A DNA stretch of 64,000 nucleotides, taken from NCBI GenBank assembly GCA_963840075.1, contig CAWIXS010000031.1, positions 124,001 through 188,000 of the forward strand, in the 5' to 3' direction. The translations under genes and the position numbers were made by a program. The notes under the pieces were generated by a model. That model did not search any database and was not told the origin of the DNA. It saw only the letters and a list, made by a program, of their open reading frames with translations. The stretch's first letter is position 1. The number at the start of each line of letters is the position of its first letter. Below are positions 8,038 through 18,954 of the stretch, in pieces. The DNA is from AWTP1-13 sp963840075. Lineage in GTDB: Bacteria > Pseudomonadota > Alphaproteobacteria > Rhizobiales > Hyphomicrobiaceae.

Positions 8038-9006
8038 ATGCACAGGCTGATCGTCGTCCTGATCGTCGGGGCGCTCGCGCTGTCGGCGCAGCCCGCGCAA
8101 TCGCAAAGCTACCCGAGCGGGCCGATCCGGATCATCGTGCCGTACGCACCCGGCGGCAATGTCGATGTGACCGCGCGCCTGATCGCGCCGGCCCTGAGCG
8201 AGATCCTGGGCCAGCCCGTGGTCGTCGAGAACCGGTCGGGGGCCGGCGGCCTGGTGGGCACTGCAGCGGCCATCAGCTCCAAGCCCGATGGGTACACGCT
8301 GCTGATGGGCTCGAGCGGCACTCTGACCGTGGGTCCCAACGTCTTCCCCAATTGGCCGCACGACCCCATCAAGGGCATCACCCCGATCAGCAATATCCAG
8401 TTCGTGCCCCTGGCGCTGGTCGTCAAAGCCGATTCCCCCATCAAGTCGGTCCAGCAGCTGGTGCAGATGGCCAAGGAGAAGCCGGGGCAGATTGCTGCGG
8501 CAGGTGCCGGGCTCGGCACCGCCAACCATCTCTCCGCCGAGCTGTTCCAGATGCTGACGGGCACCAAGGTCCTGCTCGTCTCCTACCGCGGCGCGGGGCC
8601 GGCGATGACCGACCTGCTCGGCGGCCACGTGCAGTTCTTCTTCGATCAGGCGAGCACGACCGTGCCGCAGGTCCAGGGCGGCACCATCAGGGCGCTGGCC
8701 GTGACCTCTCCCAAGCGCTGGCCGAGCCTGCCCGACACGCCGACCTTCGCGGAGCTCGGCCTGGAGAAGCTCCAGGTCCTCAATGTATGCGGCCTGGTCG
8801 GGCCCGCGGGCCTCGATCCCGGCATCGTCGAGAAGCTGCGCGATGCGACCGTGAAGGCCCTCGCAAACCCGGCGGTGCGGGCCGGCTTCACCAAGCTCGG
8901 TGTCGAGATCGACGGCAGCGACCCGCAGACCTTCGCAGCCTTCATCAAGGAGGATCTGGAGCGGTGGTCGCGCGTCATCGTCGAGGGCAAGGTCAAGGTC
9001 AAGTGA
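8038..9006 (+). CDS. Bug-family (TctC-like) tricarboxylate receptor
   Basis: A 322-residue periplasmic solute-binding protein. A Sec signal peptide (MHRLIVVLIVGALALSAQPA, cleavage near QSQS) is followed by YPSGPIRIIVPYAPGGNVDV and VVVENRSGAGG, the diagnostic N-lobe of the Bug/TctC family, then SYRGAGPAMTDLLGGHVQFFF. These bind carboxylates, often for a tripartite tricarboxylate transporter. No tctA/tctB membrane genes are next to it, so it is an orphan receptor that may sense or feed a transporter encoded elsewhere. ATG 8038 follows AGGGAGGG. Confidence 0.92.
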   Translation: MHRLIVVLIVGALALSAQPAQSQSYPSGPIRIIVPYAPGGNVDVTARLIAPALSEILGQPVVVENRSGAGGLVGTAAAISSKPDGYTLLMGSSGTLTVGPNVFPNWPHDPIKGITPISNIQFVPLALVVKADSPIKSVQQLVQMAKEKPGQIAAAGAGLGTANHLSAELFQMLTGTKVLLVSYRGAGPAMTDLLGGHVQFFFDQASTTVPQVQGGTIRALAVTSPKRWPSLPDTPTFAELGLEKLQVLNVCGLVGPAGLDPGIVEKLRDATVKALANPAVRAGFTKLGVEIDGSDPQTFAAFIKEDLERWSRVIVEGKVKVK

Positions 9007-9087
9007 CGCCGCGGGCACACTCGGGCGTCGGCGGACGCTCGGCGTTCCGGCTCGTGCCGAGGCTCCGGAGCGCGCCGCAAGGAGCTC

Positions 9088-9110
9088 CCCTCCCCGCAAG
9101 GGGGAGGGGA
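9088..9110. terminator. GC-rich hairpin between convergent genes
   Basis: CCCCTCCCC and GGGGAGGGG form a 9-bp perfect stem around a short GCAAG loop. There is no T tract on either side. It lies between the convergent Bug receptor and HD-domain genes, where a bidirectional terminator or 3'-end stabiliser would fit. Similar hairpins occur at 29931, 54223 and 62647, also between convergent features. Confidence 0.55.
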
Positions 9111-9133
9111 ATCCGTCGGCGCAAGTGGGTCGG

Positions 9134-9901
9134 TCACAGGAACCGGGTCGGCCACATCATGGTGCGCCACATGTGGGCCGACGGACTGTTGTCCAGGCCC
9201 AGGCCCTCCTCCGGCTGGCGGAAGTTGCGGCCGATGATGTCGACGAAGTCGTCGAGGTTGACCTTGGCGTCGGGGTCGAACGAATAAATGTCGTTCGTGG
9301 TGATGAGGCGCGCGGTCATGTACCACTTGTGGTTCCTGGCGCGCTCGTGCTCCGCCACGATGTAGGGCTCCGGCCTGAACTCCGGCCCGAACAGCTTCAC
9401 ATACATGTCGGGATAGGCGTAGCCCACCGACTCGTCGGGGAAGAAGCGCAGCACCTGGTGCATCTTGACCGCCCAGGCCACCTCCTCGCCGACATAGGGC
9501 TCGATCATCTGCGCGCCCCAGTAGCCGTGGTCGCAGCGGATGAAGCTGACGACGGCGATGTCGTGCAGCAGGCACGCCAGCACCACCTTCTCGGGGTGGC
9601 CGCCTTTCAGCGCGTGCGTGGCGCTCTGCAGGAGGTGCGACGTGGAGGCGAAGCGGCAGCGGAAATAGTCGACGAGCGTCGGCTTGTCGGGCATGCGCGG
9701 CAGACGCGGGTCCTCGCGCATCAGCATGTACTTGCCGGGGTTGGCGGCCAGCAGCGCCATGCCTTGGTCGATCTCGACCTTGCCGTCGACCAGGTTGCAG
9801 AGCACCGACCGCGTCACGATGTGCTCCAGCGCGTGCATCGCCTGCTCCTCGGCGGCGTCCGCACGTTCGGACATGGTGGCGGCCGGGGCATCGAGTTGCA
9901 T
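9134..9901 (-). CDS. HD-domain protein (metal-dependent, PhnZ-like)
   Basis: A 255-residue soluble protein. Possible metal ligands are His89, the His113-Asp114 pair in LLHDIA, His125 in CDHGYW and His148 in VKMHQVLRFFP, the order seen in HD-superfamily hydrolases and diiron oxygenases such as PhnZ. The segment after the last His (FPDESVGYAYPDMYVKLFG) resembles the latter group more than phosphohydrolases. ATG 9901 is chosen because GGGAGA precedes it. ATGs at 9916 and 9919 are also in frame but lack one. It is convergent with the Bug receptor. The substrate is unknown and no phosphonate genes are nearby. Confidence 0.7.
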   Translation of the reverse strand: MQLDAPAATMSERADAAEEQAMHALEHIVTRSVLCNLVDGKVEIDQGMALLAANPGKYMLMREDPRLPRMPDKPTLVDYFRCRFASTSHLLQSATHALKGGHPEKVVLACLLHDIAVVSFIRCDHGYWGAQMIEPYVGEEVAWAVKMHQVLRFFPDESVGYAYPDMYVKLFGPEFRPEPYIVAEHERARNHKWYMTARLITTNDIYSFDPDAKVNLDDFVDIIGRNFRQPEEGLGLDNSPSAHMWRTMMWPTRFL

Positions 9902-9984
9902 GGCGTGTTCTCCCATCATGAGGGCCTAGGTTGCCGGTGCGGCAGCTTGGCACAGGATGCGCACTTTGGGCATCTGGAGCAAGT

Positions 9985-10034
9985 GCGTTGGGCCAACCCT
10001 GGCGAAAGCCGGGAGCAGCAAGCAGACCCAACGC
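9985..10034. repeat. CCCAACGC-type inverted repeat
   Basis: GCGTTGGG at the left and CCCAACGC at the right enclose CTGGCGAAAGCCGGG. The pair lies between the HD-domain gene and holC. The same unit type recurs at 42250-42368 and 56046-56158. Confidence 0.5.
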
Positions 10035-10045
10035 ATCCGCGAACG

Positions 10046-10495
10046 CTACGCCCGCTTCTCCCAGCGCCCCTCGGGCGACTGCTGCCAGTAGGTGGCCGCG
10101 CAGCCGGCCTCCTTGGCGGCCTTCCACTGCGTACGCGCGCGGGCGACGGCCTCGGCGTCGCGGCCGTCGAACAGGTAGACGAGGCGCTCGTAGCCGGCGA
10201 GATCACCGATCTCGGCGCCGTCGACCAGAAAGCGCACCGTGGCCCCGTTGGGGTTGCCCTCCCCCGCCGTCAGGTACACGGGCTGCTCCGCGGCATTGCC
10301 GTCGCGCTGGGTGCCGTGCGGCAGGAAGCTGTCCTCGGCGTAGGTCCACAGCAGCGTGTCGAGCGCCGCCACGCGCTCCTCCGAGCCCGCCTGCACCACC
10401 GCCCGCCAGCCGCGCCCCAGCGTGCGCTCGACGAGGGAAGGCAGCACCCGCTCCAGCGGCTGATGCTCCAGGTGGTAGAACAGCACCTCGGTCAT
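10046..10495 (-). CDS. holC: DNA polymerase III chi subunit
   Basis: A 149-residue protein starting MTEVLFYHLEHQPLERVLPS, with the HolC pattern of an N-terminal strand-helix, RVAALDTLLWTY, the EDSFLPHG motif, and a C-terminal YLFDGRDAEAV followed by RARTQWKAAKEAG. HolC links the clamp loader to single-stranded DNA-binding protein. Length is normal for the alphaproteobacterial form. It is 311 bases downstream of der on the same strand, so it may be a separate transcript. Confidence 0.85.
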   Translation of the reverse strand: MTEVLFYHLEHQPLERVLPSLVERTLGRGWRAVVQAGSEERVAALDTLLWTYAEDSFLPHGTQRDGNAAEQPVYLTAGEGNPNGATVRFLVDGAEIGDLAGYERLVYLFDGRDAEAVARARTQWKAAKEAGCAATYWQQSPEGRWEKRA

Positions 10496-10806
10496 GCCCC
10501 GCCCCGTAGCAGTTCGACAAGCTTTCGCGAGGATTGTGCCGCTGGGAAGGTAGACCTGCAACTGGAGCCTCGCAGGGCGCGGGCGAGGAGACGCTCCCGG
10601 AAAGGCCCTTCCCGAGCCCGGGGAAGCGATTCCAGGCCACCCTCTGGCCTGGCAGGCCCCTGGGCACCCTGGGCAGCTCACGCGAGGCTGCGGCCCTTCT
10701 GCGCGATCCGCAGCCATCGGAGCGAGGTAACGTTCCAGTAAGCTTGACAAATCCGGCAGGCAATGGGGCCAGACTGGCCAGACCCGCCGGGTCTGAGCCT
10801 TGTGGA
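10496..10806. other. Intergenic region between holC and der
   Basis: About 310 bases without a convincing gene. It includes a GGGTC/GACCC-type palindrome near 10780-10800 and a TTGACA at 10744 on the plus strand that leads to no plus-strand gene. Nothing else is supported. Confidence 0.5.
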
Positions 10807-12186
10807 TCAACGCTTCGCGTAGGGGTTGTCGCCCTTGCGCAGCTTGAGGCGGATCGGCACGCCCGGCAGGTCGAAGGTCGCGCGCAGGCTGTTGGTGAGG
10901 TAGCGCAGATAGGCCCTGGGCAGGGCCTGGGGCTGGGAGCAGAAGGCCACGAAGGTGGGCGGGCGCGCCGAGACCTGCGTCATGAACCGCAGCTTGATGC
11001 GCCGCCCCTTGGCCGCGGGCGGGTTGTGGCGCTCGATTGCCTCGCCGAGCCAGCGGTTGAGGTCGGGCGTCGGCACCCGCCGGTTCCAGTGCTCGTAGGC
11101 GGTGAACACGGCGTTGCGCAGCTTGTCGAGGCCCTGGCCGGCGAGCGCGGACAGCGTGACCAGGGGGACGCCCGGCACCTGGGCCAGCCGCTCGGCCAGC
11201 GCCTCGCGCAGCTCCTTGAGCGAGCGCTGCCGCTCCGCCACGAGGTCCCACTTGTTGACGGCCACCACCAGGGCGCGCCCCTCGGTCTCCACGAGGTCGG
11301 CGATGGCGAGGTCCTGGTGCTCCAGCGCGCGCTCGGCATCGACGAGCAGCACCACCACCTCGGCGAAGCGGATGGCGCGCACCGCGTCGCTGGCGCTCAG
11401 CTTCTCCGCCGCCTCGACGATGCGCGCCTTGCGCCTGAGGCCCGCCGTATCGAACAGGCGCACCGGCCGGCCGCCCCAGACGAAATCCGTCGCCACTGCA
11501 TCGCGCGTGAGGCCGGGCTCGGGGCCCGTGATCATGCGCTCCTCGCCGAGCAGGGCGTTGACCAGGGTGGACTTGCCGGAGTTGGGCCGGCCGACGATGG
11601 CGATGCGGATCGGCCGCAGCTCCTCCTCGGCGGGCTCGGCCGCCGGGCCATCGCCGCCGGCGCTCCTGCTCTCGGCCTTGCTCCACGGCTCGAGGCCGAG
11701 CGCGGCGAGCGCCGTCGCTGTCAGCTCGCCGATGCCCTCGCCGTGCTCCGCCGAGATCGCGACGGGCTCGCCGAGCCCCAGCTGGAAGGCCTCGTAGAAC
11801 CCGTCCGCCCCGGCCCTCCCCTCGCTCTTGTTGGCGACCAGGATCACCGGCAGCCCCGACTGCCGCACCACCCTGGCGAAGGCGGCATCCGCGGGCGTCA
11901 CGCCGGCGCGGGCGTCGAGCACGAACAGCACGAGGTCGGCCTTGGCGATGGCAGCCTCGCTCTGCGCGCGCATGCGCCCCGGAATCGAGCCGGGCGCCGC
12001 CTCCTCCAAGCCTGCGGTGTCGATCAAGATCACGCGATGCCCGGCCAGCGCCGCCTCACCCTCCCGGCGGTCGCGCGTGAGGCCCGGCGTGTCGGACACA
12101 AGGGCGGTGCGCCTGGCCGTCAGGCGGTTGTAGAGGGTCGACTTGCCGACATTGGGCCTGCCGACGATGGCGATGACCGGGAGCAT
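10807..12186 (-). CDS. der: Ribosome-associated GTPase Der (EngA)
   Basis: A 459-residue protein with two tandem GTPase domains, the Der hallmark. The first has GRPNVGKST, DTPGLTRDR, DTAGLEE and NKSEG. The second begins near residue 190 with GRPNSGKST, then GLTRDAV, DTAGLR and NKWDL. A C-terminal KH-like domain ends in RAYLRYLTNSLRATFDLPGVP followed by a basic tail. Der is needed for assembly of the 50S ribosomal subunit. It follows bamB by 69 bases in the conserved yfgM-bamB-der order, so a shared transcript is likely. Confidence 0.97.
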   Translation of the reverse strand: MLPVIAIVGRPNVGKSTLYNRLTARRTALVSDTPGLTRDRREGEAALAGHRVILIDTAGLEEAAPGSIPGRMRAQSEAAIAKADLVLFVLDARAGVTPADAAFARVVRQSGLPVILVANKSEGRAGADGFYEAFQLGLGEPVAISAEHGEGIGELTATALAALGLEPWSKAESRSAGGDGPAAEPAEEELRPIRIAIVGRPNSGKSTLVNALLGEERMITGPEPGLTRDAVATDFVWGGRPVRLFDTAGLRRKARIVEAAEKLSASDAVRAIRFAEVVVLLVDAERALEHQDLAIADLVETEGRALVVAVNKWDLVAERQRSLKELREALAERLAQVPGVPLVTLSALAGQGLDKLRNAVFTAYEHWNRRVPTPDLNRWLGEAIERHNPPAAKGRRIKLRFMTQVSARPPTFVAFCSQPQALPRAYLRYLTNSLRATFDLPGVPIRLKLRKGDNPYAKR

Positions 12187-12255
12187 GCTCGTCTCGGCGG
12201 GAACAGGGCGCCAGTGCTGCTAGCGCAAATCGCCCGCCTGTTCAATTCATTGCAG

Positions 12256-13617
12256 TCATTGCAGCGCCAGCAGCCGGGCATCGTCGGTCAGGACGAACAT
12301 GCGGTTGCCGGCGACCACCGGGGCGATGAACACGGCCGAGCCCAGGTCCTGGGTGGAGGCCACCTTGCCGTTGGTCGGGTCCACGCTCACGAGCTGCCCC
12401 TTGGAGGAGGCGAGCCAGAGCCGGTGGCCCGCCAGCACCGGCCCCGACCATGTGCCGGCCGTGAGCTTGGTGGCCCAGCGGATCTTGCCGTCGTTGCGCG
12501 TGATGGCGACCACCTGGCCGGCGGTGTCGACCACGAAGACGCTGTCGCCGGCCACCCAGGGCTGCTGGATGCTGGCCACCGTGATCGACCAGATCCGCTC
12601 GCCGGTCTTCTGGGTGGCGATCATGCGGCCCGCGTGCCCCACGGCATAGACGACGCCGTCGTAAAGGACCGGCCGCGCCGCATCGCTGAGCGCGCTGAGC
12701 GAGGAGGCCGTGCGCGTGCGCGCCAACGTTTCCTGCCAGAGCGGCTGGCCGCTGGAGGCGCGCAGGGCCACGAGGTCCCCGGTGGGATAGGGCACGATGA
12801 CGGTATCGCCATCGACCGCTGGGCTCGTGTTGACCAGAATGCTGGCGCGCTCGCCCATGCCCGTGAAGGACCACAGCTCGGCGCCGTCAGAGCCCGACAG
12901 GCAGTAGACCTTGCCCTCCTTGGTCACCACGAATACACGTTCCGCGCTCGCCGTCGGCGAGGCGCGCAGCGGCGAGCCCAGGCTCTTCTCCCACAGCTTC
13001 TTGCCGCTCTTGGCCTCGAACGCCACCACCGTCCCGAACCCGGTCGCGGCATAGATGCGCCCCGAATCCGCCGCCAGGCCGCCGCCGAACCCTTCCTGGT
13101 CCTTCTCGTTGGGGGGCGTCGTCGTCGCGCGCCACACCACCGACCCGCCCGATGGGTTCAGCGCGGTCACCAGGCCGGCGGCGTCGAGGGTGTAGACCCT
13201 GCCGTCGTAGACGATGGGGCTCGCCGTCATCTTGCCGTAGAAGCTCGAGCCGGTGCCGACGTTGACGCTCCACTGGGATCGCAGGGTGCTGGCGAGCGCC
13301 AGATGGCCGGGCGCGTTATTGGCGACGCCGCCCGGCTGGCTCCAGGAGTCGTTGGCTCTGGGCGGCGGCAGCACCACCGGTCTGCCGGCGGCTGCCTCGT
13401 CGGAGGCAATGGACTCCTGCCGCAGCACCGCAACGCGCGTGCCCTTGAGCGGCACCTCCTTCTCGGCAAACGGGTTCAGGTCCTGCAGCTTGGGCATGCT
13501 GTCGCTGCAGCTCGCCAGCACGAGGCCGGCCAGAGCCACGGCGATGCCGTATTGGACCGCACCGCGGGTCCCGAAGGGCCCGCCAGTGGTGCCTCTAGCG
13601 TTGTGCTGCGCTGCCAC
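12256..13617 (-). CDS. bamB: Outer-membrane assembly lipoprotein BamB
   Basis: A 453-residue PQQ-type beta-propeller lipoprotein of the BAM complex, facing the periplasm. A GTG start at 13617, 14 bases after the preceding stop, gives a signal peptide whose lipobox is LASC, with Cys37 as the lipidated residue. The mature part has repeated blade motifs such as VYTLDAAGLVTALNPSGG, GRIYAATGFGTVVAFEAKSG and VYCLSGSDGAELWSFTG, ending RMFVLTDDARLLALQ. The neighbouring YfgM-like and der genes support the call. Other starts further upstream would remove the signal peptide logic. Confidence 0.92.
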   Translation of the reverse strand: MAAQHNARGTTGGPFGTRGAVQYGIAVALAGLVLASCSDSMPKLQDLNPFAEKEVPLKGTRVAVLRQESIASDEAAAGRPVVLPPPRANDSWSQPGGVANNAPGHLALASTLRSQWSVNVGTGSSFYGKMTASPIVYDGRVYTLDAAGLVTALNPSGGSVVWRATTTPPNEKDQEGFGGGLAADSGRIYAATGFGTVVAFEAKSGKKLWEKSLGSPLRASPTASAERVFVVTKEGKVYCLSGSDGAELWSFTGMGERASILVNTSPAVDGDTVIVPYPTGDLVALRASSGQPLWQETLARTRTASSLSALSDAARPVLYDGVVYAVGHAGRMIATQKTGERIWSITVASIQQPWVAGDSVFVVDTAGQVVAITRNDGKIRWATKLTAGTWSGPVLAGHRLWLASSKGQLVSVDPTNGKVASTQDLGSAVFIAPVVAGNRMFVLTDDARLLALQ

Positions 13618-13631
13618 GTTGTCGTCCGCCC

Positions 13632-14414
13632 CTACTTGCCCTTCTTGCTGTTGCCAGGCGCCCCCTTGCCCTTTTCCTCGCTCTTTGCGTCCTGGCCCGG
13701 CTCGATCTTGGCGGGCGTCTCGGGCTTCTCTGTGGCAGGCGGTGCAGCGGCGCGCTCCCCCTCGGCCAGAACGACCATCATGACCCTCGCCCGCTCGGCA
13801 ATGCCCGGCGGTGTGGCCCGGTCGTTCACCAGACGCTGGAAATAGATCTTGGCCTCCGCAATCCTGCCGGCCTTGGCGGCACCCAGTCCCAGAAGCTCGC
13901 GCGCGCCGTAGCGCCACGGGTTCCTGTCGTTATTGAGTGAACTGAGCCGATTCCTGAGCTCCGTAAAGCTGGCCTCTTCGAATTTCAACATCGCCGTCTG
14001 CAACCGCGCAAAGTCCCCGAGCAGCGGATCGACCGACTTGTCATTGGCGATCTGATCGTAGGCGGCCAGCGCCTCCGCCGGGTTGCCCTGGGCACCGTCA
14101 TAGGCGGCGAGCCGCAAGCGCGCGAGAACTGCATAGCCCCGGGGAGCCTTCGCACGAAGCTCCTCGAGCGCCCGTTGCGCCTCGTCGGGCCGCTTGGCGT
14201 TGAAGTCCGTGAGGGCAATGACGTACTCGGTGCTCGCGGCGTCGTTGGCCCGCGCCTGCCGGTAGCTGGTGTATTGCCAGTAGGCGACGCCCAGCACGGC
14301 CGCGACGCCGGCCGCCACCACATATAGCCCGTACTTGTCCCAAAGCTTGAGCAACCGCTCGCGCCGCAGCTCCTCCTCGATCTCGCGGGTCATCAAGTCG
14401 CGTTCTTCGGCCAT
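13632..14414 (-). CDS. YfgM-like tetratricopeptide membrane protein
   Basis: A 260-residue bitopic protein. An N-terminal acidic/basic stretch (MTREIEEELRRERLLKLWDKYG) leads to one membrane helix at about residues 29-46, then TPR-like helices through residue 220 (RLAAYDGAQGNPAEALAAYDQIAND; RELLGLGAAKAGRIAEAKIYFQRL), and a Pro/Lys-rich tail ending GKGAPGNSKKGK. YfgM-type proteins act as SecYEG-associated periplasmic chaperone partners. The gene order with bamB and der is the conserved one. The acidic-basic C-terminal tail is longer than in E. coli. Confidence 0.88.
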   Translation of the reverse strand: MAEERDLMTREIEEELRRERLLKLWDKYGLYVVAAGVAAVLGVAYWQYTSYRQARANDAASTEYVIALTDFNAKRPDEAQRALEELRAKAPRGYAVLARLRLAAYDGAQGNPAEALAAYDQIANDKSVDPLLGDFARLQTAMLKFEEASFTELRNRLSSLNNDRNPWRYGARELLGLGAAKAGRIAEAKIYFQRLVNDRATPPGIAERARVMMVVLAEGERAAAPPATEKPETPAKIEPGQDAKSEEKGKGAPGNSKKGK

Positions 14415-15033
14415 GATCGCTCACGTCTTGCGGGCGGCTCCAAGTGCTTCCGCCGATTGGATTGGCTGCGCGGGGTGCTCCCGGCCGCTACCAGGGGCCG
14501 GTCGGTGCCCGGCTTATAGCCAATTCTTTGCCTGTAGTGTATATTTTCGCCTCGTTGCAAGTCCGAGGGGAGCAGAATCCCGGTTCCGTCAGCTTGTCCG
14601 GCCGCATGGCAGCATGCGATTGCCCCGGCTCGGCTCCGGTGTCGGCTCGGGATGGGGAGCACGCGGTCGTCCGGCGCCGCCCCTTCTCAGGGGGCATGCC
14701 AGTCTGCTTGCCTTGCGCCTTCATAGGACGCCATAATTTATGCCATATTGGGCGGGCCTATAGCCTCTCGCGAGGGAGCTTTCTGCGGTTTGTCGCACCA
14801 GTGGATTGAACGGGCTCGAGCTGTGAGGTTGCACAGCAACGGGCCGGAGGGTTGGTGCATTGCAACGGCAGGCCGCTTTCCGCCGGCATGACGCCGCTCC
14901 AGCAGATCGGGCTGGAGAGGCGGCAGCCGGTCCAGGCAGGCGGAGGTTTGCACAAGTCGTACTTCTGCAAGTCGTATTTGGGCAGGGACGTTGCATCGCG
15001 TTGCGTAGCGTAGCGTAGCATGAGAGGGGAGCC
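14415..15033. other. Divergent intergenic region, no gene seen
   Basis: About 620 bases separate the minus-strand yfgM-like operon from the plus-strand gene at 15034. Around 14520-14555 it is unusually AT-rich (TGTAGTGTATATTTTCG) and may hold a promoter for one or both sides, but no clean -35/-10 pair is visible. The 3' end has a GCGTAGCGTAGCGTAGC tandem just before the ribosome binding site at 15022. Confidence 0.5.
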
Positions 15034-16089
15034 ATGGTGAGAGATGCGTACGCGGCGGGCGGGCAGCCGCAGCTGGCCGACAGCAACGGCAGCACCGCCA
15101 ACCTGACGCAGGAGCTCGCACAGCTGCTGGCCCAATCCATCGCTCAGGGCCAGGCGGGCAAGCGCCCGCCGGGCGCGGCGGCGACCGGCTCGGAGCTGGC
15201 CAGCCTCGCGGCTCTGGTCTCGGCCTCGCAGAACCAGCGCCAGCCTCAGCCCTACAAGGACGGGCTGTCCTCTCTCGCCTACACGCGCCCGGCGCACAGC
15301 CCGGCGCCGGCTTTGACCCCGGTTCTTGCGCCGGTGCACGCGGCATCGAACGGCATGCTGGCGCCCGCGTCTTCCAGCATGCTGATCACCGAGCTGCAGC
15401 ATGACGACGAGCCGATGCCGATCCCCTCGACCTGGCGGCAACCCATGCTGAGCGACGACGACCGCTGGTATCGCCAGCAGCTTGGTGCCGCCGCCCTCGG
15501 CCTCATCGCCGGTCTGATCGTGGTGGTGCCGGCCGTGCTGTGGCTCAGCGGCTTCCTCGGCGGACCGCAGAAGGGACCGCGGCCGATGACGGTCGTGGAG
15601 ACACCTGCCGCCGCCGTCAAGATCACCGTCGCAGAGACAATGCCTGCCGCCAAGGTGTCCCTCGTCGAGGTGAAGAAAATAACGGATGTCCGGCCGAGGA
15701 AGGTGGACGAGCCACCGGTCACCGAGCGCGCAGCCCCCGCCCCGGCGCCCAAGCGGGAGTTTCGGGCCGATGTGACGCCCGCATCCAAGGTGGATACGGC
15801 GAAGGTGCGGATGGACGAGCTGCTGAGCAAGGCCAGGCGGCACATCGAGAGCGGCGACATCCCCGGCGCGCGCGAGGTTCTCGCGGCCCCCGAGACGGCG
15901 GCGTCTGGCCCGATGACCTTCATGCTTGCCGAGACCTACGACCCCAACATGCTCGCCAGCTGGCAGACAGCGCGCGGCAGCACCTCCGCCGACGCCCACA
16001 AAGCGAGGGCGCTCTACGAGAAGGCGCTCGCCCTCGGTGAGACCCGCGCCCAGCAGCGCCTGCGCCCCGACTGGCTCGGCACCAACTAG
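15034..16089 (+). CDS. Single-TM protein with Sel1/TPR-like C-terminus
   Basis: A 351-residue protein of unknown function. Residues 1-148 are Ala/Gln/Pro-rich and probably disordered, a membrane helix spans about 152-174, residues 180-255 are Pro/Ala/Val/Lys-rich, and the C-terminal 100 residues hold helical repeats (MDELLSKARRHIESGDIPGA; KARALYEKALALGETRAQQR) like Sel1/TPR units. The start has AGAGGGGAG upstream. A cytoplasmic N-terminus and periplasmic repeat domain are the likely topology. I have seen this build in Hyphomicrobiales proteins annotated only as hypothetical. Confidence 0.75.
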   Translation: MVRDAYAAGGQPQLADSNGSTANLTQELAQLLAQSIAQGQAGKRPPGAAATGSELASLAALVSASQNQRQPQPYKDGLSSLAYTRPAHSPAPALTPVLAPVHAASNGMLAPASSSMLITELQHDDEPMPIPSTWRQPMLSDDDRWYRQQLGAAALGLIAGLIVVVPAVLWLSGFLGGPQKGPRPMTVVETPAAAVKITVAETMPAAKVSLVEVKKITDVRPRKVDEPPVTERAAPAPAPKREFRADVTPASKVDTAKVRMDELLSKARRHIESGDIPGAREVLAAPETAASGPMTFMLAETYDPNMLASWQTARGSTSADAHKARALYEKALALGETRAQQRLRPDWLGTN

Positions 16090-16095
16090 CCGGGA

Positions 16096-16285
16096 CTGGG
16101 TCAGACCCTGTGCCCCGGCAAAGGCCGTGGTTGACCCCGGTCGATCCGCTGATATTCCGGTGTGGCGAGGGCAGACCCCAACCCTCACAGGCGTGCAAAG
16201 GGCAAGGCAGCGAAGGCGGATGCTGCAGACCGGACCGGTGTCCCCTGGGATCAGACCGGGTCAGACCCTGCGGGTCTGACCCCCA
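16096..16285. repeat. GGGTCAGACCC repeat cluster
   Basis: Copies of GGGTCAGACCCTG occur at the left (about 16099) and right (about 16262) and are followed by GGGTCTGACCCC, giving overlapping palindromes. The cluster fills the gap between the convergent single-TM protein gene and acs. Related copies are at 46769-46835. Confidence 0.55.
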
Positions 16286-16297
16286 ACGACCCCACGC

Positions 16298-18241
<1,944 letters not shown>

Positions 18242-18340
18242 CGCGCATATCCTCCCTGGCATGCCCCATTGGTGCTGGCCCCTATTATCGGCACCCGGCC
18301 GCCCTCGGCAACCGCCCCGTTGGTCGAATGCCGGCAACAA

Positions 18341-18634
18341 TTATGCTGACCCCGGCATCCCGGAGGGCTCCCGCGAACCGTGGCGCACGGCGAGGATTAT
18401 GACCTCCTCGTCGGTCGGTTCGTAGAAAATCCAATAGGGATAAGGAGAGGTTGGCATGCGGCGGATCGTGGGATCGTCCGTCTTCGTCCCTATCAGGGGA
18501 TATTCCCGCCGCAGGTCCGTGATCGCTTTGATCCGCGCCTGCACCCGGATCGCCCCTTGAGGCGACCTCGCCGCAATGTAAGCCAGGACCTCATCGAGAT
18601 CCGCAAGCGCCGGAAGCGTGTAGCGAAGCTTCAC
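18341..18634 (-). CDS. ParE/RelE-family toxin
   Basis: A 97-residue protein. VKLRYTLPALADLDEVLAYI followed by RVQARIKAITDLRREYPLIG and PYWIFYEPTDEEVIILAVRHGSR are the helix-hairpin and strand blocks of ParE toxins, which poison gyrase or, in RelE members, cut mRNA. The GTG start overlaps the antitoxin stop as GTGA, implying translational coupling. A TTG six codons upstream is an alternative start. The terminal residues match family length. The strand and order (antitoxin first) are the usual ones. Confidence 0.85.
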   Translation of the reverse strand: MKLRYTLPALADLDEVLAYIAARSPQGAIRVQARIKAITDLRREYPLIGTKTDDPTIRRMPTSPYPYWIFYEPTDEEVIILAVRHGSREPSGMPGSA

Positions 18635-18864
18635 AGCCCATACTTGGCCCAAACTGCGCGTACCTGCTCCTCGCTGGCGAATTCGCCGCGTGCAGCGGCG
18701 GCCTTGGAGCGCGCGATGGCCTCGCGCTCGTCGGGCGTAAGCGGTACCGGCTCGCCGTCGAGCTTTGCGCCCGCGAGCGCCAGCATGGTGCGTGCGATCT
18801 CGTCCTGCTCATCAGCCGGCAGCTGTCGAACGGCCTCCAGAGCGTGCTCGAGCAATTTGGTCAT
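18631..18864 (-). CDS. Antitoxin of the ParE module
   Basis: A 77-residue acidic, helical protein. LEHALEAVRQLPADEQDEIA at the N-terminus and a C-terminal EAIARSKAAAARGEFASEEQ segment with VRAVWAKYGL are typical of small antitoxins that pair with ParE/RelE toxins and bind them with the C-terminal helix. It lies directly before the toxin, with a 4-base overlap, and likely represses the shared promoter. The family is clear from context more than from a strong DNA-binding motif. Confidence 0.82.
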   Translation of the reverse strand: MTKLLEHALEAVRQLPADEQDEIARTMLALAGAKLDGEPVPLTPDEREAIARSKAAAARGEFASEEQVRAVWAKYGL

Positions 18865-18954
18865 GCTTCATGATAAGGCCGTCCAGAGACCAAGTCGAGG
18901 CGTTAGCCACAGGAGGTTCGCGCCCAAGCCCAACAAGCAGCGCCGTAAACAGCG

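Noticed and set aside
10744..10775. TTGACA on the plus strand as a promoter
   Set aside because: No acceptable -10 follows and no plus-strand gene lies downstream.
10534..13845. A 1103-codon plus-strand open frame opposite der and bamB
   Set aside because: Composition is antisense-like and it spans two intact genes plus their gap; the minus-strand genes have every expected motif.
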